A stretch of 64,000 nucleotides of DNA from JAPULR01 sp965238215 (GCA_965238215.1 OZ250180.1:2480001-2544000); one strand, 5' to 3'. Counted from the first letter of the stretch, positions 1 to 9,387 are shown. The notes: a model not told the origin generated them from the sequence alone. Program-made: numbers and translations.

Positions 1-448
1 CCAGCCGCTGCATGAGAACGTCCGGGGTGAATGAAGCGTCCAGGGGTTCCGGTCCCAGACCCTTGACGATGGTAGTCTCGTCGTCAACCAGCTGCACGGT
101 GCCCAGCTTTCGTGGGTCGACGAATAGAAGGTGCCAGTCGTCGTCCAGAGGGAAGAAGTTACGCGTCATGGGATGCCGGGGAGTGGAAGAGCGCTCCAAG
201 AGCAGCGAACCCGTCATTCGCATGTGGAACATCAGGCTTTGGCCGTCGTCCAGCCTCAGTATGAGGTACTTACCACGACGTCCTATGTCATCGATGCGCT
301 TGTGGAGGATGCCCAAGACCAAGTCTTCCAGGGATGAACCCCGAACGGCCCGGGGCCAATCCAGGACGGCGCCGGTGAACTTTCGTCCCACCAGCCCGCG
401 ACCCAGCAGATAGCCGCGCATGGCCTCTACGTCCGGCAGTTCAGGCAT
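1..448 (-). CDS. mutM: Formamidopyrimidine-DNA glycosylase, N-terminal part (cut by window edge)
   Basis: Base-excision repair enzyme that removes oxidised purines such as 8-oxoguanine and nicks the strand. The visible 149 codons begin MPELPDVEAM, the family start in which Pro2 is the Schiff-base nucleophile and Glu3 the catalytic acid. RRGKYL (conserved Lys) and HMRMTG follow in the usual order. The C-terminal H2TH and zinc-finger part lies outside the window. The ATG is 9 nt downstream of the polA stop, so the two repair genes are probably co-transcribed. Family assignment is very safe. Confidence 0.95.
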   Translation of the reverse strand, partial: MPELPDVEAMRGYLLGRGLVGRKFTGAVLDWPRAVRGSSLEDLVLGILHKRIDDIGRRGKYLILRLDDGQSLMFHMRMTGSLLLERSSTPRHPMTRNFFPLDDDWHLLFVDPRKLGTVQLVDDETTIVKGLGPEPLDASFTPDVLMQRL

Positions 449-457
449 AGGTCAATT

Positions 458-3238
458 CTACTCCATATCGCCCCAGGTGTGGCCTGCCTTGGTATCCACC
501 TTAAGCGGCACGGTCATCTCGGCGTATCCCTCCAAGGCGCTGGGCATTTCCTCGTGCACTATGTCTTCTAGGGTCTCCAGCTGGTCTTCCGACGTCTCAA
601 AGACCAGTTCGTCGTGCACCTGCAAGAGCATCCTGGCCTGCAAGTGGGAGTCTTCCAGCCGGCGATGCACCCGAATCATCGCCAGCTTCATTATGTCCGC
701 TGCGGTCCCCTGCACGGGCATGTTTATGGCCATGCGCTCCCCGGCCTGACGCACGACGTGGTTGGTGGCCTGCACCTCCGGTATGTACCTCCGATGGCCG
801 AGCAGCGTCTCCACGTAACCGAGGGCTTTCACTCGCTCTTTTACGCCATCCAAATAGCCCTGAATGCCCGGGTATTTGTCGAAATAGGTTTGAATGAATT
901 TCCGACCCTCGTCGGGTGAGAACTCCGTCTGTTGAGATATGCCAAAGGCGGACAGGCCGTAGATGACGCCGAAGTTGAGCACCTTGGCGATGCGGCGATG
1001 GTCCGAGGTCACCTCATCCATAGGGACTTCAAACATCATTGAGGCGGTGGCGGTGTGGATGTCCTCGCCCTTAAGGAAGGCCTCTATCAACGCCTCGTCC
1101 TGGGACAGGTGGGCCAGAACGCGAAGCTCAATCTGCGAATAGTCCGCGGCGAATAGAAGCCAAGGTTCGCCGTTCATACGGGATGCTCGGAAGGCCTTGC
1201 GCACCTGACGTCCCAACTCGGTGCGGATGGGGATGTTCTGAAGGTTGGGGTCGTTGCTGGAGATGCGCCCCGTGGCCGAACCGGCCTGGTTGTAGCTGGT
1301 ATGGATGCGGTTTGTCCTGGGATTGATCAGGGCGGGAAGGGAGTCGACGTAGGTGGACTTCAGCTTGGACAGTTGTCGGTAGTCCAAGACCTTCTGTATC
1401 ATCGGGTGAGCACCCTTGAGGGCTTCCAGCGAGTTGGCGTCGGTGGAATAGCCTGTCTTGGTGCGCTTGGTCTTGGGCAGCCCCTGTTCCTCGAAGAGTA
1501 CCTGACCGAGCTGCCGGGGCGAGTTTATCTTGAAGATGTGGCCCACGTCCTCGTAGATGGCGGTCTCCAACTCGGCAATCTTTATGCCGAGGTCCTTGGA
1601 CATCTCTTGCAGGCTTCCGCCGTCCAGGGTAATGCCGTTGCGCTGCATCCGGACCAGCACTTCAATTAGGGGCATCTCCATGTTCTCAAAGATGCCCCAG
1701 AAGCCGTTGTCCCGAAGCCGCTTCTCCAAAATGGGACGGAGCCGGCCGGTGTAGTCGGCGTCGGCGCAGGCGTAAGGGACCACGTCGTCGATAGGAACCT
1801 GGTCCATGCTTATCTGTTTTCGACCCGTACCGATGAGGGCTTTGATGGGCATCATCTCATAATGCAGAATGTCCAGAGCCAGGTTCTTCAATCCAATGGC
1901 CTTGATGCCCAGTAGGTAAGCGGCCATCATGGTGTCGCAGGCCATGCCTCGAACCTGAATGCCGTAATTCCCCAGGGCGGTCACGTCGTAGTTAAGATTG
2001 TGGCCGGACTTGGCCATTTGCGGGTCTTCCAACAGCGGCTTCACCGCCGCCAGTACCTCTTCCAAGGGAAGCTGCTCACCCTGCTGATGGCCGACGGGTA
2101 CGTACCAGGCCTTTCCGGGGGTAGTGGAGAAGCTGAGGCCAACCAGGTCCGACGCCATGGGGTTTATGTTGGTGGTTTCCGTATCGAAGGCGAATTGGCC
2201 GGACTCGTGCAGGGCTTCAATCATCTGATCCAGGGCCTCTTGGGAGTTGACGCACACATAGTCGACAGGTGGGCCTTCCTGTTTAGCGGCCTTGGAATCG
2301 GCAGAGCCGGGCTCGCCGTTTGCATGGGGTACCCGAGCGACGACGCTGGCGAATTCCAACTCCCGCAGCAGGTTCACCACGTCGTCCCTGTCGTAGTTCC
2401 AGAAGCGGCAAGCGTCCAGGTCGAGGGTCACGGGAGCGTCCTTGCGGATGGTGGTGAGGACTTTGCCCTGAAGGGCGGCGTCCTTGTTTTTCAGGAGCAG
2501 GTTGCGGACTCGCGGAGGTTTCACCTCGTCGATGCATTCGTAGATAGACTCAAGGGTGTCGAATTGCAGCAGAAGCTTGATGGCCGTCTTCTCACCAAGG
2601 CCGGGTATGCCTGGGATATTGTCGGAGGGGTCTCCCTTGATGGCCTTGAAGTCCGGGTGGGCCGAGGGCAGAAGGCCGCCGAAACGCTTGCGTACCTCAG
2701 TTTCGTCGTATACCTTCTGCTGCTGGACGCTGTAGAAGAGCTGCACCCGCACGTGGGGAGAAACGAGCTGCAGGGTGTCCGTGTCTCCAGTGAGAATGAC
2801 CGTGTCCACGCCCTGCTTATCCGCTTCCCGGGCGAGGGTGCCCAACACGTCGTCCGCCTCAAAGCCAGGGGCTTCCAGGCGGGGAATGTTGAAGGCTGCC
2901 ATTAGCTGTTTGACGCGGTCGAACTGGTGCCTGAGGGCCGGCGGCGTCGGGGGGCGTTGGGCCTTGTATTCCGGGAACATTTCGTGCCTGAAGGTCGGCT
3001 TAGAAGTATCGAAGGCAATGATGCAGTGAGTGGGATGCAAGTCGTTAATGGCCCTGAGAAAGGTGTTGGAGAAGCCAAAAACAGCGGTGGTGTCCTCCCC
3101 GTCACGGGTAGTGAGGCTTTGCGTGGTTGAGATGGCGTGGAAGGCGCGATGCACCATGGCGTGGCCGTCCATTATCATGAGCAGGGGCTTGTCACGCTTC
3201 AGGGGCAGGCTTAGCATCGTACCTTGAGAATGGGCCAT
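458..3238 (-). CDS. polA: DNA polymerase I
   Basis: Repair and Okazaki-fragment polymerase, about 926 residues, full length. The N-terminal third is the 5'-3' exonuclease (MDGHAMVHRAF, LTGDTDTLQL, helix-hairpin DPSDNIPGIPGLGEKTA). The middle 3'-5' exonuclease keeps its acidic residues (FDTETT, NLNYD, YACADADYT), so proofreading is probably active. The polymerase domain has motif A DYSQIELRV, motif B RRIAKVLNFGVIYG and motif C QVHDELVFE. I chose the ATG at 3238 because AAGGTGG lies 6 nt upstream. A longer TTG start at 3295 would overlap the promoter -10 box. mutM follows after 9 nt. Confidence 0.96.
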   Translation of the reverse strand: MAHSQGTMLSLPLKRDKPLLMIMDGHAMVHRAFHAISTTQSLTTRDGEDTTAVFGFSNTFLRAINDLHPTHCIIAFDTSKPTFRHEMFPEYKAQRPPTPPALRHQFDRVKQLMAAFNIPRLEAPGFEADDVLGTLAREADKQGVDTVILTGDTDTLQLVSPHVRVQLFYSVQQQKVYDETEVRKRFGGLLPSAHPDFKAIKGDPSDNIPGIPGLGEKTAIKLLLQFDTLESIYECIDEVKPPRVRNLLLKNKDAALQGKVLTTIRKDAPVTLDLDACRFWNYDRDDVVNLLRELEFASVVARVPHANGEPGSADSKAAKQEGPPVDYVCVNSQEALDQMIEALHESGQFAFDTETTNINPMASDLVGLSFSTTPGKAWYVPVGHQQGEQLPLEEVLAAVKPLLEDPQMAKSGHNLNYDVTALGNYGIQVRGMACDTMMAAYLLGIKAIGLKNLALDILHYEMMPIKALIGTGRKQISMDQVPIDDVVPYACADADYTGRLRPILEKRLRDNGFWGIFENMEMPLIEVLVRMQRNGITLDGGSLQEMSKDLGIKIAELETAIYEDVGHIFKINSPRQLGQVLFEEQGLPKTKRTKTGYSTDANSLEALKGAHPMIQKVLDYRQLSKLKSTYVDSLPALINPRTNRIHTSYNQAGSATGRISSNDPNLQNIPIRTELGRQVRKAFRASRMNGEPWLLFAADYSQIELRVLAHLSQDEALIEAFLKGEDIHTATASMMFEVPMDEVTSDHRRIAKVLNFGVIYGLSAFGISQQTEFSPDEGRKFIQTYFDKYPGIQGYLDGVKERVKALGYVETLLGHRRYIPEVQATNHVVRQAGERMAINMPVQGTAADIMKLAMIRVHRRLEDSHLQARMLLQVHDELVFETSEDQLETLEDIVHEEMPSALEGYAEMTVPLKVDTKAGHTWGDME

Positions 3239-3283
3239 GGGCCACCACCTTGTGGTATGTACTTGGACACGGGGTTCACGGCG

Positions 3284-3289
3284 ATTATA
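3284..3289 (-). promoter_or_regulatory. Candidate -10 box for polA
   Basis: A perfect TATAAT on the minus strand lies about 45 nt upstream of the polA ATG and downstream of the preceding terminator. No convincing -35 hexamer sits at 16-18 nt, so this is a partial promoter call. Confidence 0.4.
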
Positions 3290-3376
3290 CACCAAGACCC
3301 ATGGCCAAGCGGCCCAGTATTGGGATTCTGTTACGCTAAAGACGAAATCGAATTTGAGTCCGGGTCAGGTATGAGG

Positions 3377-3431
3377 GAAAAAGAAGATAAAAGAAAACTC
3401 CACCGGTCCCGGTGCCTGGGACCGGTGGAGT
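3377..3431 (-). terminator. Rho-independent terminator of the rsmD-coaD-DivIVA operon
   Basis: A perfect 14-bp inverted repeat (3397-3410 with 3418-3431, 7-nt loop) is followed on the minus strand by a T-rich run (3377-3396). It begins about 20 nt after the stop of the coiled-coil gene and separates that operon from polA. Confidence 0.9.
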
Positions 3432-3452
3432 TAGTGAGGAAGAGTCCGGGAG

Positions 3453-3971
3453 TTAGCTCTGCCGGTTGCCGTTTTCTGCCAAGACTTCGAAGGTCTCTAC
3501 ACCGGTGAGAAGGGCAAGCCCGTTGCGAACGCTGGTGAGGTTAGCGGTTAGCTGACGCTCCAGGTTGCGAAGGGCCTTGGCGGCATAAGCGTCCACCTCT
3601 GCCCTGCTGGTCTTCAACTCGGTTTCGGCCTGGGAGGTCATGCGGGTGGACTTCCGCTCTGCGTCATCCACAATCTGCCGGGCCCTACGCTGGGCCTCCT
3701 TGAGGACCTCCGATTGGTTGATCCTGTTCTGGAATTCCTCCTCAGCCTGGGCCTTGGTGCGGCGGCGCTCGGCCTCCGCCAGGTTGAGGATGTCGTCCTT
3801 ATTGACCAGGATCTCTTTGGCCGCCCGAACGTCCTGAGGAACTGCCAGCCGAAGCTGGTCCATTAGCTCTTGAACTTTGTTGACATCCAGAAGAGTGCGT
3901 TGGGTTGCGGGAACCTTGGTACTAGTAGTGATTAGTGCTTCCAGCCTATCGATGATATTGATTATGTCCAT
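3453..3971 (-). CDS. DivIVA-like coiled-coil protein
   Basis: 172 residues, almost entirely predicted helix. A short N-terminal segment MDIINIIDRLEALI is followed by a long Arg/Glu/Ala-rich coiled coil (about residues 65-140) with ATP-synthase-b/DivIVA-like composition. No catalytic motif or membrane segment is visible. It lies 25 nt after coaD and is the last gene of the rsmD-coaD operon, with a strong terminator behind it. The ATG at 3971 is preceded by GGAGG; an upstream GTG at 3986 would place the Shine-Dalgarno inside the gene. A role in cell-pole or division organisation is inferred only from resemblance. Confidence 0.75.
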   Translation of the reverse strand: MDIINIIDRLEALITTSTKVPATQRTLLDVNKVQELMDQLRLAVPQDVRAAKEILVNKDDILNLAEAERRRTKAQAEEEFQNRINQSEVLKEAQRRARQIVDDAERKSTRMTSQAETELKTSRAEVDAYAAKALRNLERQLTANLTSVRNGLALLTGVETFEVLAENGNRQS

Positions 3972-3996
3972 GTGTCCTCCTTCCACAATTTATTGA

Positions 3997-4482
3997 CTAA
4001 TGGGGCAGAGCTAACTTTTCCAAGACTGCTTTGGCTACGTGCGGCGGCACCATTACCTCTATGTCGCCTCCCAGACTGGCCACCTCCTTCAGACGACTAG
4101 AGCTTACGAATTGATATTCCAGGCTGGTAATTAGACAAACCGTTTCAATGTCTGGCGCTAGTTTTTTGTTCACGAACGCCATCTCGTATTCATATTCAAA
4201 ATCGGAACTGCCCCGAAGGCCCTTCACGATTACCTGGGCCCCCGTACGGCGGGCGTAGTTCACGACCAGACCGCTGAAGCTTCGGACGTTCACGTTCTCC
4301 AGATGCTGCACCTCCTCCGTGAAAAGGTCGACGCGCTCTTGGGCGGTGAAGAGGCAAGGCCTTTGCGAACCTTCGTAGACGGCGACCTCCAGGTGGGAGA
4401 AGAGACTCGAGGCCCGAGTGGCCACGTCCACGTGTCCTCGGGTGACCGGATCGAAGGTGCCCGGATAGAGAGCGACGGTCAT
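3997..4482 (-). CDS. coaD: Phosphopantetheine adenylyltransferase
   Basis: Converts 4'-phosphopantetheine and ATP to dephospho-CoA, the penultimate step of CoA synthesis, in the cytoplasm. 161 residues, the usual length. The nucleotidyltransferase signature YPGTFDPVTRGHVDV is at the N-terminus, KGLRGSSDFEYE mid-protein and the SSRLKEVASLGG segment near the C-terminus. Its ATG overlaps the rsmD stop by 4 nt, so the two are translationally coupled, as in many bacteria. Confidence 0.97.
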   Translation of the reverse strand: MTVALYPGTFDPVTRGHVDVATRASSLFSHLEVAVYEGSQRPCLFTAQERVDLFTEEVQHLENVNVRSFSGLVVNYARRTGAQVIVKGLRGSSDFEYEYEMAFVNKKLAPDIETVCLITSLEYQFVSSSRLKEVASLGGDIEVMVPPHVAKAVLEKLALPH

Positions 4483-5033
4483 CTGGCGTCTCCCGATCGA
4501 AAGAAGTCGACCACGCTGTCGCCGTGACGCCTGCTGCGCACCAGCGAAAGCTTGCCGTATCTCTTCTTCAGCGCCAAACGCTTTGAATGTCCTACTACTA
4601 GCATTCCTTCATTCTCAATAATTTCTGCTTGGTCTATTGCTTCTAAGTCCTGGTCTAAGCTCTCCATGCGGTACGGGGGGTCCATGAGCACCACCCTGTA
4701 GGGGCCCTTGAGATGCGCCAATGCTTTCAACGCCTCCAGGCGGTGCACTTTCGCTTTTCCTTCAAGGCCGGTAGTTTTCAGATTCCTCCTTAGAACGGCG
4801 CATTGGCGAGGGTCCTTCTCCACAAAATCAGCGAAGGCGGCGCCCCGGCTCAGGCTCTCGATACCAAGGGAACCAACGCCAGCGTATAGGTCCGCAACCT
4901 TGGCATCTGCCAGAATTTCAGAACCCAGGCTGTTGAAGATAACGCCTCTGATAAGCTCCGAGGTGGGTCTGGCTCCCGGGATAGCGGGAGGGGCGAGCCT
5001 TCTTCCTTTGGCGATTCCTCCTGCTATACGCAT
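4479..5033 (-). CDS. rsmD: 16S rRNA (guanine966-N2)-methyltransferase RsmD
   Basis: Methylates G966 of 16S rRNA using S-adenosylmethionine. The N-terminus MRIAGGIAKGRRLAPP and GARPTSELIRGVIFN are family hallmarks, followed by the SAM-binding DLYAGVGSLGIESLSRGA and the catalytic MDPPY. About 184 residues, normal length. An ATG at 5033 is used here; a TTG two codons upstream (5039) is possible and neither has a clear ribosome-binding site. First gene of the rsmD-coaD-coiled-coil operon. Confidence 0.95.
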   Translation of the reverse strand: MRIAGGIAKGRRLAPPAIPGARPTSELIRGVIFNSLGSEILADAKVADLYAGVGSLGIESLSRGAAFADFVEKDPRQCAVLRRNLKTTGLEGKAKVHRLEALKALAHLKGPYRVVLMDPPYRMESLDQDLEAIDQAEIIENEGMLVVGHSKRLALKKRYGKLSLVRSRRHGDSVVDFFRSGDAR

Positions 5034-5256
5034 CTTCAACCCGTGACGTGAGTCTACTGATAGAGGGCGATTCTAGTAAACAATAATGGCTGCGTCTTTA
5101 GACGACTTTTGGGCGAAATTTAGGAAACTGTTCATTCCTAGACTGCCCGGGGGCATTATGTTGGATGGCACGCGTCTACACAGACCATAGACTTTGGCAG
5201 CTTTAGAGGAAACTCATGCAGACAACCTGCGCGCTGAATGCGGTGCGTTGGTGTTG

Positions 5257-5262
5257 TATAAT
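5257..5262 (+). promoter_or_regulatory. Candidate -10 box upstream of tRNA-Val
   Basis: A perfect TATAAT lies about 78 nt upstream of the mature tRNA 5' end. The -35 region is not convincing. Nothing else on this strand would need it. Confidence 0.35.
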
Positions 5263-5340
5263 CGTATCGTGCCTTGTCGACGAATGTGGAGTACTTCGAT
5301 GCTTCCGACGGCCCACAAGGCAAAGACGCGTGTGCATCAT

Positions 5341-5417
5341 GGGCGGTTAGCTCAGCTGGTTAGAGCACCTGCTTTACACGCAGGGGGTCACAGGTTCGAG
5401 TCCTGTATCGCCCACCA
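5341..5417 (+). tRNA. tRNA-Val (anticodon TAC)
   Basis: A complete cloverleaf can be folded by eye. The acceptor stem GGGCGGT pairs with ATCGCCC (one G-T). There is a D-arm with GGTTAG, and an anticodon stem CCTGC/GCAGG around a 7-nt loop with TAC. The T-arm has GGTTCGAGTCC, followed by discriminator A and an encoded CCA. The 3' flank carries the att-like motif described separately. Confidence 0.97.
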
Positions 5418-5434
5418 GTTTACGCCTAAGACCT
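5391..5434 (+). other. tRNA 3' end plus att-like motif
   Basis: The T-arm and 3' end of tRNA-Val run directly into GTTTACGCCTAAGACCT. Related sequence recurs at 16958-17006 (just before a serine-recombinase pseudogene) and at 29565-29616, where only a tRNA-3'-end-like remnant precedes it. Directly downstream the T-arm sequence is repeated in inverse orientation (about 5437-5451). This suggests an attachment site of a tRNA-targeting integrative element; that reading is inference. Confidence 0.45.
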
Positions 5435-5684
5435 AACAGGACTCGAACTCGGCTTGTTCGTACAAAATTAACGGTGTCGGGTTCCTTTTCTTACATTTTG
5501 TCCTTTTATGAATTCGTGACTGAGTGGCGATCCCTTAGTGCGCTACAAAATATCGTTGGCTCATTCAATTATTTCGAACTTCCTGGCCAACTTTACGGGT
5601 CCACGTCAGGAAAGTGCAGCACGAAAATCTCCATATATCTTCGATCACGATGTCTGCACCATTGAATTCTTCAACTGCCGCCGC

Positions 5685-6770
5685 CTACTGGAAGCCGGAC
5701 AGCCTCAGTTGATACACCTCCTGCCTATCCACGTCGTTCTGACGGTGGTCAAACCCCGAGACCCCGACGCCAATCAACCGGAAGAATCTCCCCGGTTCCA
5801 TTTCGACTTCCAGCAGGGCCATTGCGGTACGTGCTATATCTTCAGGGGATTCCACGGGTTCTGCCACGGTCCTCTGTCTGGTGAACGTGGTGAAGTCCGA
5901 GAGGCGGAGCTTGACCTTCACAGTGCGACCCCGCAGGGACTTTTTCTTCAGACTCAGTGCTACGTCCTGGCTCAACCTGCCTATGAGGTCCCGCAGAACT
6001 TCGCCGTCAGCCGTGTCCCTGGATAGGGTTGTCTCTGAACTGATCGACTTGGTCCCCCTGTCGACTTCTACCTCTCTGTCGTCGTCACCGAGAGCCAGGG
6101 ATCGCATACGGGGACCCGTCTTTCCAAACATTTGGATGAACCAATCCTCCGGCTGCGCCGCCAGATCCCCTATGGTGTGAATCCCTTCCATCCTGAGAAG
6201 CTCCACCCTCTTGGGTCCTATGCCCCACAGCTGTCCCACGGACAGGGGACTCAGGAACTCCTGCTCCGAACCCGGCGGCACCACCCTGAAGCCATCGGGC
6301 TTATCGATCTCAGAGGCTATCTTGGCCACCGACTTGCCGGTGGCCACACCCACGGAGATGGTGAGGCAAACCTCGCCCCTCACCTGCTGTTTGAGACGGC
6401 GGGCTATTTCTCCTGCGCCTTGTCCTGGAGAAACTGACTCCGTGACATCCAGATAAGCCTCGTCCAGGGAGACCGGCTCCACAAGGTCCGTGAATTCACG
6501 AAAGATGGTCATCACCCTTCGGGACACTTCCCGGTAGCGGGGAAAGTTCGCCGGTCTCCTGACGGCCACCGGGCAGAGCCCAAGAGCCGTGGCCATGGGC
6601 ATGGCCGAGCGGACCCCAAAGCGTCGCACCTCATAGGAGGCCGACGCCACCACTCCTCGGCTTTCAGGACTTCCTCCAACGATAACCGGCTTTCCCCGCA
6701 ACTTAGGATCGTCCAACTGCTCCACGGAGGTGTAGAAGGCGTCCAGGTCTGCGTGGATAATGTGCCTCAT
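5685..6770 (-). CDS. dinB: DNA polymerase IV (Y-family)
   Basis: Error-prone translesion polymerase. 361 residues. The N-terminal catalytic motif HADLDAFYTSVEQ carries the metal-binding Asp, and SLDEAYLDVTES carries the second acidic pair. The HhH segment (QLWGIGPKRVELLRMEGI) and a little-finger domain follow. GGGAG lies about 8 nt before the ATG. The C-terminus lacks an obvious beta-clamp-binding tail, which is shorter in many relatives. Single gene with no close neighbour on its strand. Confidence 0.95.
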   Translation of the reverse strand: MRHIIHADLDAFYTSVEQLDDPKLRGKPVIVGGSPESRGVVASASYEVRRFGVRSAMPMATALGLCPVAVRRPANFPRYREVSRRVMTIFREFTDLVEPVSLDEAYLDVTESVSPGQGAGEIARRLKQQVRGEVCLTISVGVATGKSVAKIASEIDKPDGFRVVPPGSEQEFLSPLSVGQLWGIGPKRVELLRMEGIHTIGDLAAQPEDWFIQMFGKTGPRMRSLALGDDDREVEVDRGTKSISSETTLSRDTADGEVLRDLIGRLSQDVALSLKKKSLRGRTVKVKLRLSDFTTFTRQRTVAEPVESPEDIARTAMALLEVEMEPGRFFRLIGVGVSGFDHRQNDVDRQEVYQLRLSGFQ

Positions 6771-7444
6771 CGGTAATGCTCCCAGGTAACACTATCCTAC
6801 AGCAAATTCTTCACTGCGTTCTGAGCCGATAGAGGGGCGGTCAGGATTAACGCATTCAGCACTAATGATGACTCAAAATACGACCTGGGTAAGAGAACAC
6901 ACACCTGGGCAGGTGATCAACAAGCAGAGGTCGTCTTCTGAAGTCACCCCTGGTGAGGACTGATAGTTGTGGCGATGGCTGGTCTAATTACCTTGGCAAT
7001 CGATACCTGAGTCACGTATCGCGCCATACCCGTTAACCCCCTCCGGTCATCAGCATTTCCGCAGATAGCCCCTGGCGCCGTCAGCGACCTCCTTGAAAAC
7101 GGCATCCTCGTGGGTGGGGGCTGTCACCAACGGCACATTCTGGAGCGGGTGCTCAAAGACTTAGCTGTTGCTTGAGCACAATGTACCAATGGCAGTAGAC
7201 AAAACGCTCTGCTGAAGACTAGGAAAAACAAAGGCAAATTTTTCCCTTTTGACCTTTCGCAACGCCAGAGAAATATAAAACACTTGGGCGACGTAGCCAA
7301 AAAGGGAAAAATTGCCTGTTTGCCATGCGAAAGACCGATAAACGTTCTTACGAAGACACCGATGTACGGGCCACAATGGATGGGGGGCCATTTCCCCGCA
7401 GGAGCGCCAACACAATTACACGCTGGCTTGCTATGCACCGCGAG
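6771..7444. other. Intergenic region without a recognisable gene
   Basis: No open frame here looks like a known protein on either strand. The only clear structure is the long inverted repeat at 7232-7317, listed separately. The last bases hold the ribosome-binding site of the following protease gene (AAGGAG at 7445-7450). Confidence 0.5.
7232..7317. repeat. Imperfect 19-bp inverted repeat
   Basis: Left arm 7232-7250 (AGGCAAATTTTTCCCTTTT) and right arm 7299-7317 are complementary except near one A/T position, with about 48 nt between them. It could be a terminator-like or MITE-like structure. It is not linked to a gene by any other evidence. Confidence 0.6.
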
Positions 7445-7455
7445 AAGGAGATTAG

Positions 7456-9387
7456 ATAAGGGTTTTCAGGATTCACCCCAACCCATTTATCACTACCGGC
7501 TTCCTGCTAGCTTTCTTTCTACTGGTGGGTTTCCTGTATGGGTTCCCCATGATGGTCTCCCAAGCGGCTTCCGGTGATGGAACGGGCGACAATGATGAGC
7601 GAAGCCTTGAATGCCTCCAAGACCCAAACCATTGCTCTTGCACTTACACCTGTCCCACAACCGAACCAACGCCGGCTCCCACGCCTTGTCAATATTTCTG
7701 GGCGTGCCAGAGTACGCCGAGGCCCACAGCCACGGCGGCTCCCACGCCGGCACCCACCCAGGACTCCTGCTACGATTTTGACACATCTGGGTGCCACGAT
7801 GCCACGGCCACGCCAGAACCAACGCCGACCACGCCGGTGCCCACACCCGAACCCACGCCTGAGGAGGAGGAAGAAGAGGAAACCACGACTGAGCCTACAC
7901 CCGAACCCACGCCTATACGGATCAAGCCTCCCCAACCCAACTCCCGTTGCACCTGGGACGCAGGCGATTGGGAATGGGACTGTCCGACGGGAGGCACCAG
8001 TGGTGGGACAACGCCCTCCCCGCCGGTCGCTGGTTCTCCCTCTCCCATCATCTTTGACCAAAAGAGCCGGTCATCGGTTAGGTTAAGCTGGCCTCGTGAG
8101 ACGGGCGTTACAGATTATAAAGTCCAGTATTACAACCCAGCGATAGAGACTTGGGATGACGCTTTTAGTATAGAAATCTCTAGTCGTAGGTATACCGCTT
8201 CTGGCTTATCATGCAACACGCTATACGCATTCCGAGTCTGGGCCAAAGGCGACGGAACGACACTCGCCGATAGTTATGTCAATCCCACGATACGGTCCGT
8301 AACGACCTCAGCGTGTGGTGGCGGTGGTGGTGGCGGCGGCGGTGGTGGCGGAAGCAATACTGGATTCCCCAATACACAATACCTTGAAGCTACTGCGAGC
8401 TACTTACAGTATCCGTACCGCATACTAATAACCGACGAAACAGTCTGGAGAGTGATTGAGGATAAAGTAGTCAGTGTCAGGGTCGAGGCCACTGACAATT
8501 GGACAATTCCATCCCACTATTCCTTCCGACTGCGAGTCAACACGGATGAGACAGGATTACAAGTTACTAGGAACAACAAATGTGACTTCAGTCCCGTCAC
8601 TAGAAACTCAGCCGAGTGGAGGAAGCGAAATGAATTCGAACTGTCTGGGACTACTGGTGCAGCGATAGTTATCCGATGTGGAAAGGGCAGCGCGTCCAAC
8701 GCCGGCCTGGACCTAGTCGTAGTGGACACCCAGCACCCCAATAAAACAGCCTACAAAGACATCGTCAACGACCTTATGATGGCACCTCACCTCGAGAACG
8801 ACAACGGACACTTGACGTACCACGTAAACAAGACAGGAATGGCAACTGACAGTTCCCTTCGGGTGGACGGTGCTTATGAAACAGGAGGGGATTTCTGGAA
8901 TAGCATTCTGGGTAATGTCAGCATCACTGATGCTGACAACGAGGCTGACGCCAGGCTCAGAATACAGGTCACGACTAGCGCGAGAGTCACCTGCGAGAAT
9001 TCTAAAGCTATTGCTTGTGTACACAACCCCCTAGTTGAAAGGACAATGAGCAATGGAAAGATCAAGAAGGTATTCAGAGAGCCCATCGAAATGTACATTG
9101 TGGCCAATCCCGTGGGAGGGAGGAAGTGGACTCATCTCTACCCTAGGTATGAAGATAAGCGTGACGAATGGAATTACTTGCCGCATACAGTAGGCCACGA
9201 ATTCGGGCATGCATTGGGCTTGGAACATCATGGAGTGCGAGATACCCTCATGTTTTACACTACCTCAATAACGATCTATCAAAGAGACATGCCTCCTTGC
9301 ACAGACACGGCTAATGACAATGATGTGTGTGGCAAGCACCCGTATGACATTGATTCTTTGAAAGGACTTTTCGCATGGACCGATTGA
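7456..9387 (+). CDS. Secreted metzincin-type metalloprotease with FN3 domain
   Basis: Extracellular zinc protease: HEFGHALGLEHH (about residue 590) is the metzincin HExxHxxGxxHH site and is followed by the Met-turn DTLMFY. Order: hydrophobic N-terminal segment (GFLLAFFLLVGFLYG), Pro/Thr/Glu-rich linker, fibronectin-III-like domain (RSSVRLSWPRETGVTDYKVQ), a poly-Gly linker of 12 residues, then the catalytic region. The signal segment lies upstream of the first canonical start (GTG 7525). ATA at 7456, 5 nt after AAGGAG and directly after a TAG, is the best placed start. It overlaps the next lipoprotein gene by 13 nt. Substrate unknown. Confidence 0.8.
   Translation: MRVFRIHPNPFITTGFLLAFFLLVGFLYGFPMMVSQAASGDGTGDNDERSLECLQDPNHCSCTYTCPTTEPTPAPTPCQYFWACQSTPRPTATAAPTPAPTQDSCYDFDTSGCHDATATPEPTPTTPVPTPEPTPEEEEEEETTTEPTPEPTPIRIKPPQPNSRCTWDAGDWEWDCPTGGTSGGTTPSPPVAGSPSPIIFDQKSRSSVRLSWPRETGVTDYKVQYYNPAIETWDDAFSIEISSRRYTASGLSCNTLYAFRVWAKGDGTTLADSYVNPTIRSVTTSACGGGGGGGGGGGGSNTGFPNTQYLEATASYLQYPYRILITDETVWRVIEDKVVSVRVEATDNWTIPSHYSFRLRVNTDETGLQVTRNNKCDFSPVTRNSAEWRKRNEFELSGTTGAAIVIRCGKGSASNAGLDLVVVDTQHPNKTAYKDIVNDLMMAPHLENDNGHLTYHVNKTGMATDSSLRVDGAYETGGDFWNSILGNVSITDADNEADARLRIQVTTSARVTCENSKAIACVHNPLVERTMSNGKIKKVFREPIEMYIVANPVGGRKWTHLYPRYEDKRDEWNYLPHTVGHEFGHALGLEHHGVRDTLMFYTTSITIYQRDMPPCTDTANDNDVCGKHPYDIDSLKGLFAWTD

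Noticed and set aside
2000..2905. Long plus-strand open frame inside polA
   Set aside because: Shadow frame of a GC-rich coding region; no motif, and polA is complete on the other strand.
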